Part shown: positions 1 through 7,422 of the stretch, piece by piece | Numbering within the stretch: the first letter of the stretch is position 1 | Layout of the letters: each line of letters starts with the position of its first letter | Assembly (NCBI RefSeq): GCF_001730685.1 | Contig: NZ_MDJR01000012.1 | Span: 1-32,269, forward strand | Origin: Caloranaerobacter ferrireducens | GTDB taxonomy: Bacteria; Bacillota; Clostridia; Tissierellales; Thermohalobacteraceae | Length of the DNA: 32,269 nucleotides | Direction of reading: 5' to 3' | Translations under genes and position numbers: made by a program | Notes under the pieces: generated by a model | The model's database searches: none | Told to the model about the DNA's origin: nothing | The model's input: the letters and a program-made list of their open reading frames with translations, nothing else

Positions 1-42
1 ATCATAATATGCTTCATATATTCTATCTAATGCTTTTTGCAT
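1..42 (-). CDS. 5' end of an unidentified gene cut by the window edge
   Basis: An ATG at 42 opens a frame that runs off the left edge and reads MQKALDRIYEAYYD. A GGGGG ribosome binding site lies at 54-58, 11 bases before the ATG, and an in-frame TAG just upstream fixes the start. It follows the glycosyltransferase stop at 85 by 42 bases, so it is probably the next gene of the polysaccharide operon. Fourteen codons are too few to name a family. Confidence 0.5.
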   Translation of the reverse strand, partial: MQKALDRIYEAYYD

Positions 43-84
43 TCTCTAATCTGCCCCCTAACTTTATTCACTTATTAAATATAA

Positions 85-1371
85 CTATATAACTTCTCTA
101 TATATACGAATAAAATTTTCTTTCTCCCTCTCCCAATTATACTTTTCCCTAGCCTTTTTACAATTTGCTTTATATTCAGCATATTTATCTGGATTATCTA
201 TCATAAAGTTTACAGCCTTTGCTATATTCTCACTTTCATGTGGATCTATAGTAACCCCAACCCGTTCTCCTTCTACCACCTTTTTTATTTCTGGAAAACT
301 ACTCGCTACAACCGGAACCTCTGCCATAATATACTCAAACAATTTATTAGAAAGAGTAGAGTAGTGGTTATAGCATATATTCTGCAATACTTGAAATCCC
401 AGATAAGCATTTTGGGTATAATTTAGCAATTCATTCACTGGTACCTTAGGAACAAATCTTACTCTATCCATAACTCCTATTTCTTCACACAGTTTAATAA
501 TTTCATTTTTTATTTTTCCATCTCCTATAAAGACAATAACACCCTTTTTTATTTTAGGTATAGCTTCTACTATTTTTTCTAATCCTCTTCCCTGCTGTAT
601 ACCACCTTGATATAACAATATTGGTTCTTCTTTTGTTATATCAAGAAGTTTATATAAATCTACACTGTGTTTTTGAGGCACTCTGTAAAATGGATAATTA
701 TGAACAACTTCTGGTTTCTCAATTCCATAAAGTTTAGCGGTATACTCAGCTCGTGTATCTGTTGTCATAATCATCTTATCAATCTTTTTTATTAAAAATT
801 TTTCTAAATAATAATACTGTTTACCAACATAGCCTGTCCTACTTGTCTGTACTTCATGAGAGTCATATATAAGTTTACTCTTTTTAATCAATTTACATAT
901 ATATCCTTGAGGTAATGTATTTAAATCATTACTGTGATATATATCATAATCTTTTCTTAAACCTTCTTTTATCATTCTAAGAAATATACAAAATCTAATA
1001 TATGTCTTTAAAAATTTTGTCTTTTTTAAAAATAAATATATAAGCTTATAGACTAAAAATAATGGAAATAGTAAAATTGCAGCAGGTATCATTAATAACA
1101 CCAACATTTTTTTGTTCTTCACTATTTTCTTTGTTTTAAATACTTTTCTTTTTAGCTCTTGTATTTTAATATAAATATTGGGATATCTTTTTACCCTTAT
1201 CACATTAAATCCATTTAACGTTTCTTTTCTTGACAAATGAGGGTTCTTTGGATCATGAACAGCTACAACGTCCACTTCATAGCCTGCTTCTGTTAAGGCA
1301 ATAGCCTCTCTTAATACTCTTGCATCGTTAGTGAAATGATTCCATACAAACATACATATTTTTTTAGACAC
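85..1371 (-). CDS. glycosyltransferase family 4 with a hydrophobic hairpin
   Basis: Predicted GT-B glycosyltransferase that transfers a sugar from an activated donor to a growing surface glycan at the inner face of the membrane. The N-terminal acceptor half starts with a Rossmann-type strand (ICMFVWNHFTNDARVLREA). The donor half has the usual family-4 features: LLYQGGIQQGRGLE, a VFIGDG strand, VRFVPKVPVNELL, and KLFEYIMAEVPVVAS near residue 345. At 428 residues it is long for the family because of a strongly hydrophobic stretch at about residues 89-115 flanked by lysines, which probably dips into the membrane. It is the fifth gene from the start of the polysaccharide operon, 17 bases behind the ABC ATPase. 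Donor and acceptor sugars cannot be told. Confidence 0.85.
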   Translation of the reverse strand: MSKKICMFVWNHFTNDARVLREAIALTEAGYEVDVVAVHDPKNPHLSRKETLNGFNVIRVKRYPNIYIKIQELKRKVFKTKKIVKNKKMLVLLMIPAAILLFPLFLVYKLIYLFLKKTKFLKTYIRFCIFLRMIKEGLRKDYDIYHSNDLNTLPQGYICKLIKKSKLIYDSHEVQTSRTGYVGKQYYYLEKFLIKKIDKMIMTTDTRAEYTAKLYGIEKPEVVHNYPFYRVPQKHSVDLYKLLDITKEEPILLYQGGIQQGRGLEKIVEAIPKIKKGVIVFIGDGKIKNEIIKLCEEIGVMDRVRFVPKVPVNELLNYTQNAYLGFQVLQNICYNHYSTLSNKLFEYIMAEVPVVASSFPEIKKVVEGERVGVTIDPHESENIAKAVNFMIDNPDKYAEYKANCKKAREKYNWEREKENFIRIYREVI

Positions 1372-1388
1372 TTCTTAACCCCCATTTC

Positions 1389-2135
1389 CTATTTCAAACT
1401 TCTAACAAACTCTCTGTATTTATTAATAACTTCTTCAGTATCTCCATAATCCATAACTTCACCTTTATGAATCCATAACACCAAATCACATAAATTACTT
1501 ATTGCCGATAAGTTATGAGAAACAATTAATACTGTCCTATTATCTTTTATCAATTCTTTTAATCTGTTTTCACTCTTTTTTCTAAAAGATTCATCTCCAA
1601 CGCCTAAAACTTCATCAATTAACAAAATATCAGGTTCAACATGTGAAGCTATCGAAAAAGCTAATCTTGTTTTCATACCTGATGAATAAGTTTTAATTGG
1701 ATGATATATGAATTCTCCAAGATCTGAAAATTCAATAATTTCATTCAGCTTATTATCTATTTCTTTCTTACTAAAACCCAAAAGTAATCCATTCAAGTAA
1801 ATATTCTCTATTCCTGAAAGCTCAGGTTGAAATCCTGCTCCTAATGTTAGTAAAGATACAGAATCTGAATATAACTTAATTTCACCTGAATCAGGTTTAA
1901 AAATTTTAGCTATAGTCTTTAATAGAGTTGTCTTACCTGAACCATTAGTCCCAATAATTCCAACAGTTTTACCTTTCTCTATACTAAAACTTACATTTTT
2001 TAAAGCCCAAACTTCTTTGACTCTTTTTTCTTTTTTTCCAGTGAATAATTTAATTATCTCCTGTTTCATGTTCATATTCTTAACAAATTTATATTTCAAA
2101 TTTAAATTCTTTACTTCTATAGCTAATGAATTCAT
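1389..2135 (-). CDS. polysaccharide ABC transporter ATP-binding protein (Wzt/TagH type)
   Basis: ATPase that drives export of a lipid-linked surface glycan through the permease encoded next door. Visible motifs: Walker A GTNGSGKT at residues 62-69, Q-loop region GAGFQPELSG near 99-108, signature YSSGM at 150-154, Walker B LLIDE at 171-175, and the switch histidine in VSHN at 207. The GAGFQPELSG and EVLGVGDE sequences are typical of O-antigen and teichoic-acid exporters. At 248 residues it has only the nucleotide-binding domain and lacks the C-terminal glycan-recognition domain of long Wzt proteins, so it should not read the chain terminus. It abuts the permease gene with no gap, as expected for a translationally coupled pair. 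Confidence 0.92.
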   Translation of the reverse strand: MNSLAIEVKNLNLKYKFVKNMNMKQEIIKLFTGKKEKRVKEVWALKNVSFSIEKGKTVGIIGTNGSGKTTLLKTIAKIFKPDSGEIKLYSDSVSLLTLGAGFQPELSGIENIYLNGLLLGFSKKEIDNKLNEIIEFSDLGEFIYHPIKTYSSGMKTRLAFSIASHVEPDILLIDEVLGVGDESFRKKSENRLKELIKDNRTVLIVSHNLSAISNLCDLVLWIHKGEVMDYGDTEEVINKYREFVRSLK

Positions 2136-2921
2136 CTAAATCACCTTCGTATAGTTTTTATCAAATTTATATAAGTATCTCAGTCCTATAAATATAAGAA
2201 TAAAACTTAATACAAACCAAAATATTAGTTGCAAATAAAGTGGCGACATTCCATACAAAAACACATTTCTATAACTTTTGTAAAAAGTAGTCATAGGATT
2301 AACCCACCATAGAAATCGAATCTTTACTGGAACACTTTCCAAATCATAAAGAGCTGGAGAAAGATAAAACCACAATCTAATTGTAAAAGATAAAATGTTA
2401 TTAATATCTTTAAAATAAACACCTAAATGAGATAAAATTAATGAAACTCCTAATATAAACAAGAAATTTATTAGAAAAACCACAATAAATTCAAATAAGT
2501 GCAAAGTAAAAGGTACTCTAAAGAAAACCATCATTACAATAAGCACCATAATTCCAAATAAATATTTTGCTGTATTTATCAATGTTTTAATAAGTGGAAG
2601 GATAAATTTAGGTATATATACCTGTTGTAATATTCCTGCCTTCCCCTTTATACTACCTGTACTATCCATAATAGAAGATACAGTCCATTTCCATGGTACT
2701 AAAGCACAAAATACAAATATAGGGAAGTCCTTCCCTCCTCGATGAAATATAACCATAATTACAAGCATATAAACTAACATATACATTAATGGGTCTAAAA
2801 TCCACCATAAATACCCTAGAAAAGTACTTGAAAGCTGCACTTTCAATTCAGACTTAGTAGTATATATTATATATTCTTTGTATCTAGCAAAATCTCGTAA
2901 AGTTTTTCTAAATAACGTCAT
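2136..2921 (-). CDS. polysaccharide ABC-2 type permease (Wzm/TagG type)
   Basis: Membrane half of the glycan exporter. It has the six-helix ABC-2 layout: an amphipathic N-terminus (FRKTLRDFARYKEYI), then LRYLYK-ended helices at about residues 35-60, 65-90, 110-135, 145-165, 175-195 and 230-250. The early LGYLWWILDPL and the later WVNPMTTFYKSYR are characteristic of the Wzm/TagG/KpsM group. Length (261) is normal. It overlaps the upstream glycosyltransferase by 4 bases and touches the ATPase gene, so all three are translated together. Confidence 0.92.
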   Translation of the reverse strand: MTLFRKTLRDFARYKEYIIYTTKSELKVQLSSTFLGYLWWILDPLMYMLVYMLVIMVIFHRGGKDFPIFVFCALVPWKWTVSSIMDSTGSIKGKAGILQQVYIPKFILPLIKTLINTAKYLFGIMVLIVMMVFFRVPFTLHLFEFIVVFLINFLFILGVSLILSHLGVYFKDINNILSFTIRLWFYLSPALYDLESVPVKIRFLWWVNPMTTFYKSYRNVFLYGMSPLYLQLIFWFVLSFILIFIGLRYLYKFDKNYTKVI

Positions 2922-4141
2922 TTTAACTCCATTCCTTCCTTATTGCTTATGTTCTTAATTTTAAAATCAAGTTCTTTAATATTTTTATCCCATACAAAAT
3001 GTTTTAATAAATAGGTATATCCATTTTCGCCTTTCTTTTCTCTTAAGTCCTTATCTAAAGCTAATTGTAATATATATTCTGACATTTTTTTACTATCATA
3101 TGGATCACATATTAAAGCACAACCCGACTCTAATAACAACCTTGCTATCTCACCTCTAACACCAGCTACTATAGGTAATTTAGTGACCATATAGTCAAAG
3201 ACCTTAGATGGAATAACCGTCTCGAATATTTTTCGGTTACTCAAATGAATAATTCCGATATGACTTTTCAATAATTCTTCTACAACTTTTTCTCTTGGTA
3301 ATACCCCTAAAAACTCAATGTTTTTTAAATCGTACTTTTTAGACAAACTAATAAGTTTTTCTAACTCAACTCCACCGCCTATAACACTAATTTTTATTTT
3401 TTTATAATCTTTTAGCAATTTGGCTGTTTCAATTAAAGCTTCTAATCCCTGTGCATAACCCAAATTTCCTGCATAAATTACTCTTACAAAATTATCGTCT
3501 TTTTCTATATAAGAAATTCTATTAATAAATTCATTTGCAATACCATTTGGTAAATATATAATATCAGACTCAGTCTGCCCTTTTTTCAATAGCATTTCTT
3601 TAAATGCTGTGCTATTTATTATTAATTTATCAGATTTGTTGTATAAAAATTTTTCAAATCTGTATGCAATATTTAATAAAGTTTTATTTTGGAAAATTTC
3701 AAGAGCTTTTACAGAATCAGGCCATAAATCTCTTATATCAAGGTATAATTTGCATTTATACCTTAATTTTGCAATTATCCCTAATATCCCAACAAAAATT
3801 GGTGGAGAAGTTATTATTATTAAATCAAATTTTTCTTTAATCTTTAATAACTTATATATACCACTGAATATAAATGATATATAAAGTATAAGTCTTTTAA
3901 CTTTATTTCGTGAATATGACTCCAAAAATGTATTTACTCTATAAACTTTAATGTTTTCTAGTCCTTTTAGTTCATTATGATCTTTTTTCTTATATATTTC
4001 CTTATTAGGATAGGTAGGTTCACTAGTTAATACTGTTACCTTATGCCCAAGTTTATTAAGAAAATAAGATAAATTCTTCATTCTGTTTGAAGCAGCTCCT
4101 ATTTCAGGAGGATAATGTTGTGTAATTATAAGTATGTTCAT
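2918..4141 (-). CDS. glycosyltransferase family 4 (WbuB-like)
   Basis: GT-B glycosyltransferase of 407 residues for surface glycan assembly. The N-terminus MNILIITQHYPPEIGAASNR, followed by LSYFLNKLGHKVTVLTS, is the classic opening of WbuB-like N-acetylaminosugar transferases. The donor half contains VIYAGNLGYAQGLE, ISVIGGGVE, NIEFLGVLPREKVVEEL and KVFDYMVTKLPIVAG, with the family's glutamate replaced by aspartate in VFDY. There is a hydrophobic patch near residues 85-125 (ILYISFIFSGIYKLL and LIIITSPPIFVGILG). It overlaps the permease by 4 bases and lies 44 bases behind the ligase/polymerase gene. The particular sugar is unknown. Confidence 0.87.
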   Translation of the reverse strand: MNILIITQHYPPEIGAASNRMKNLSYFLNKLGHKVTVLTSEPTYPNKEIYKKKDHNELKGLENIKVYRVNTFLESYSRNKVKRLILYISFIFSGIYKLLKIKEKFDLIIITSPPIFVGILGIIAKLRYKCKLYLDIRDLWPDSVKALEIFQNKTLLNIAYRFEKFLYNKSDKLIINSTAFKEMLLKKGQTESDIIYLPNGIANEFINRISYIEKDDNFVRVIYAGNLGYAQGLEALIETAKLLKDYKKIKISVIGGGVELEKLISLSKKYDLKNIEFLGVLPREKVVEELLKSHIGIIHLSNRKIFETVIPSKVFDYMVTKLPIVAGVRGEIARLLLESGCALICDPYDSKKMSEYILQLALDKDLREKKGENGYTYLLKHFVWDKNIKELDFKIKNISNKEGMELK

Positions 4142-4185
4142 AATTAAACACCCTAAAATATTTATAAGATTTATATGAATACTTT

Positions 4186-7179
4186 TTAATATAATTTTTC
4201 TCTACTTAATTTTTTAAAAATAATCACTTCTTGTATATCAATATATCCAACGTTATCTCCACTTATCTGGAATGATATATATTGTGTTCCAGATTTTATA
4301 TTCGAATCAGTTTGTATATTAAAACTATATAACTTCCAGTTTTCATTAACATTAATATTTGTTAAGCCACCCAGCATCTTATTCCCATCTTTATCCTCAA
4401 ATATATAAACATTAAGTGTATCTTTATTCACATTTCCTCTAACTTTAAAATATATTTTATATTCAGTATTCGGCTCTAATTTTATTCCTTTGATATCAAC
4501 ACTTTCTAATGATTGTTTATTATTAATTATTCTTATAAAATTGTTTTCGTATTTTGTAGTTTCATATTTAACTTCAATTTCGTTTACATTTTTTGTTTCT
4601 AATTTGTCCAAAATTCCATCATTATTTATATCTAAATCAAAATAATAAGCAAAATCTATAATATAATCATTAGTAATCATATATTCTTTATTTTTAAGAT
4701 TCTCATAATTAAACTGTATAAAACCTAGTTTATATAGTAAATCTTCATTATATTCTAATGGTCTTAATGCAGATTCATTTACTTCTTTAATCTGTTTTTT
4801 AATCTCATAAGCTCTTTCTATGACTTCTTTAGCTCTATTTAAATCTTTTTTCTGATTGATATAATAACTAAAAGCTGTTATATATGCATCACATTTTTGA
4901 ATATAGTTTTCAACTCTCATAGGCTGTAATTCAACTGACTTATCAATCAATTCCAACGCTCTATCAACCTGTCCTATACTCATATAGAAAGAAGCTCCTA
5001 TAGCATTAAATCTTGAATTATATCGTGCTAATTTTAGTACTTCATCCATTAAATTTTTAGCTTTTATCATATAAGTCTTATCTTTTGTAAGTTTAAACTT
5101 CACCCTATAAAAAGTTGATAAATCACTTTTATACTCTGGTTTATAAGGGTCAAACTTAGCAGCCTTTTCAAAATACTTTATAGTCTCATCTAGTTTCTTT
5201 TCTTTATTCGCTGCCAAAGCTTTTTGTGAATAATTATATCCTATAAAAATTGAACTTGATGTTATTATAAGTAAACCTAATACCACAATAAATATGCATT
5301 TAACTATTCTATTATTAGAATTTATTCTAAGCTTTGATTTTTCTTTAAAAGTTGAAAAACTGACTGTATATGTTATATTCTGAGCTAATATTCCTATTAA
5401 CGCCCATAACATAAATGACATTGCAGATAAAGATAAATCAAAATCCATAAAAGCATGTATTAATATCGATATTACCGAAACATACACAGAAACAGCTAAA
5501 ATTCTATTGTTATCCTCTTTTAAGTTTTTATATGCCTTATATGTAAAATATGATAAATAGAATATAAAAATAATAAACAGAACTAACCCAATAAAGCCTA
5601 TTTCTATCCACATTTGAAGAAAATAATTATGTGCTTGAGTAGTCCAATACATATATGATTGATAAGCTTGATAAAGTGTTACCCAACCTCCTCCACCAGT
5701 TCCAAATAAAAAGTTGTCTTTGATTATTTTAAAAGCATCTTGGTAAAATGTAAGCCTTCCCTGAGCACTATTATTTTTTAAATTAATACTTTCTAATCTA
5801 GAAATAATACTTTCAGGTATATATTTATATTTCAATGGTATTTTCTTTATAATTTCTTTAGTTTGACTATTCATTAATATAACTTCTTTAAAAGTAATTG
5901 AAGTTTTTGAATAATAATTTACAAAATAAATCTTTAGAAATTCAGTTTTTTCAAGAGTCTTAAATTGTACTTTTAATTCATTCTTCAAATCATCATATAT
6001 GTTAAAATATTCAATTTTTTCTAAATTTCCAACAGAATCTACGCTATATACTCTTATTTGCCCTGAGTATGGTTTTTTATACTTATTAGCCGACTCATAT
6101 TTTATCACTAATTCATACTCTTTTTCTGGTTGTACCCCTTCTACATTTCTTATTATTCTTGTCCAACTATCTTCAGTTGTATTATTAGTTAATGTTAAAG
6201 GTACTACAATATTGGCAATATATACAATGAAACTAACTAGAACAGCTAATATAATTATCAAATGTACTATAAATTTTCTAACAGATATTTCTCTTAAATT
6301 CTTATCAAATTGTGAAACAACATAAATTAAAATACCTGTTAATAGACTTGGTAAAATAAATATAAACCATAGCAAATAATTTTTCCCTTCTAAATTTTGA
6401 GAAAATAAAAACGCAAATATAGTCGCAAACAGAATAGTTATAAATAAATATACAATAGTTTCTATTTTCCTTTTTACAGGAATAATTGTAACAAAAAATA
6501 TTAATATAAAAGGTAGTATCAACCACATCCCTCTTGAATAAGTAAGGATAAATGTAAATATTAAAATATTAGAAAAAACGCCATATATACCTTTTACAAT
6601 TTTTCTATCTTCTATAACTAATAATCCTAATGTAATAAGAAGCAGAGCTCCCAAATAAGAAGCTAATGCATTAGGATACTGCAATGTAGAATTTATTCTA
6701 CCATTAACAAAAGCACCATTATAATTCCAAGTACCTATAGCACTACCTATTCCAATAATAGCTACAATTACTGCACTAATCACTAGAATATTAAGTAATA
6801 TCTTTTTTCTATTCTTGATATAACCTAAATCTTTCACTAACAAAAATATAAATAAGTAATTCGAATATCTTAGAAACTCACTGATAGCCAACCTAGTATT
6901 TACTCCATAAAAAATAGAAATAAAATACATGAAAACTATACCAACTGCTAATATATCTAAAGTGGTGTTTATCAGTTTATATTCTTTATCCTTAAATTTT
7001 ATTATAAGCCAAATCAATGCCAGTGCAAACAAAAGCATATGTGCTGGCAGTAACTCTTTTTCAAAATATAATCCTCTGAAAAACGGAGAAAAAAATAATA
7101 CTATACATAACCCGATGAAAATTATCCTTTCAACAAAAGATATAGTTTTTAGTTGTACTTTAGATATTTTTGTTTGCAT
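4186..7179 (-). CDS. O-antigen ligase/polymerase-family membrane protein with TPR and jelly-roll-like domains
   Basis: First gene of the polysaccharide operon and unusually long (997 residues; simple Wzy/WaaL proteins have about 400). Residues 15-325 hold about ten membrane helices. Residues 330-450 form a beta-rich extracellular insert. Residues 470-600 carry the Wzy_C/ligase signature, including GRLTFYQDA, GTGGGGW (493-499) and the catalytic-type histidine in QAHNYFLQMWIEIG (H517). After another helix (626-646), residues 650-800 are TPR-like (DETIKYFEKAAKFDP, ALELIDKSVELQP). A calcium-loop motif DINNDGILDKLE lies at 850-861 and a second beta domain at 870-990. TPR-bearing members include ligases that attach glycans to S-layer proteins. 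With an ABC exporter next door, a ligase role is more likely than Wzy polymerisation; this is inference. A GGAGGT site precedes the ATG. Confidence 0.85.
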   Translation of the reverse strand: MQTKISKVQLKTISFVERIIFIGLCIVLFFSPFFRGLYFEKELLPAHMLLFALALIWLIIKFKDKEYKLINTTLDILAVGIVFMYFISIFYGVNTRLAISEFLRYSNYLFIFLLVKDLGYIKNRKKILLNILVISAVIVAIIGIGSAIGTWNYNGAFVNGRINSTLQYPNALASYLGALLLITLGLLVIEDRKIVKGIYGVFSNILIFTFILTYSRGMWLILPFILIFFVTIIPVKRKIETIVYLFITILFATIFAFLFSQNLEGKNYLLWFIFILPSLLTGILIYVVSQFDKNLREISVRKFIVHLIIILAVLVSFIVYIANIVVPLTLTNNTTEDSWTRIIRNVEGVQPEKEYELVIKYESANKYKKPYSGQIRVYSVDSVGNLEKIEYFNIYDDLKNELKVQFKTLEKTEFLKIYFVNYYSKTSITFKEVILMNSQTKEIIKKIPLKYKYIPESIISRLESINLKNNSAQGRLTFYQDAFKIIKDNFLFGTGGGGWVTLYQAYQSYMYWTTQAHNYFLQMWIEIGFIGLVLFIIFIFYLSYFTYKAYKNLKEDNNRILAVSVYVSVISILIHAFMDFDLSLSAMSFMLWALIGILAQNITYTVSFSTFKEKSKLRINSNNRIVKCIFIVVLGLLIITSSSIFIGYNYSQKALAANKEKKLDETIKYFEKAAKFDPYKPEYKSDLSTFYRVKFKLTKDKTYMIKAKNLMDEVLKLARYNSRFNAIGASFYMSIGQVDRALELIDKSVELQPMRVENYIQKCDAYITAFSYYINQKKDLNRAKEVIERAYEIKKQIKEVNESALRPLEYNEDLLYKLGFIQFNYENLKNKEYMITNDYIIDFAYYFDLDINNDGILDKLETKNVNEIEVKYETTKYENNFIRIINNKQSLESVDIKGIKLEPNTEYKIYFKVRGNVNKDTLNVYIFEDKDGNKMLGGLTNINVNENWKLYSFNIQTDSNIKSGTQYISFQISGDNVGYIDIQEVIIFKKLSREKLY

Positions 7180-7262
7180 TTAATTACCTCCGTCAATATA
7201 AATTAAACATTCATGTAAAATTAGTAGAATTATTCCCTTTAATATACACAATCTTACAAAAC

Positions 7263-7299
7263 CTCTCAGATTTTACCATCAGTCAATATCTTTCGACAA
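7263..7299 (-). promoter_or_regulatory. promoter of the polysaccharide operon with a Spo0A-box-like site
   Basis: On the minus strand, TTGTCG (7299-7294), an 18-base spacer and TAAAAT (7275-7270) form a promoter that would start near 7263, 84 bases before the ligase ATG. The -35 lies inside TTGTCGAA, which matches the Spo0A box TGTCGAA exactly. The remaining 7180-7420 gap shows nothing else except the upstream terminator. Confidence 0.5.
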
Positions 7300-7391
7300 T
7301 GATATATTTATTTCTATGTTTTATTTAAAAATCCTTCTTTTTTTGCTCTTTATATTGATTTTAAAGTAATAGAATATGTTATGCATGAATA

Positions 7392-7422
7392 TAAAACAAG
7401 AGGCGGAATTTCCGCCCCTCTT
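7392..7422 (-). terminator. terminator after the heptad-repeat gene
   Basis: On the minus strand, GAGGGGCGGAA pairs with TTCCGCCTC (one bulged base), followed by TTGTTTTAT. It overlaps the stop codon at 7421 and separates the TetR/MMPL cluster from the polysaccharide operon. Confidence 0.75.

Noticed and set aside
6305-6526. Minus-strand frame inside the ligase gene in another frame
   Set aside because: Nested within an intact gene and made of Tyr/Ile/Phe-rich sequence with no recognisable start.
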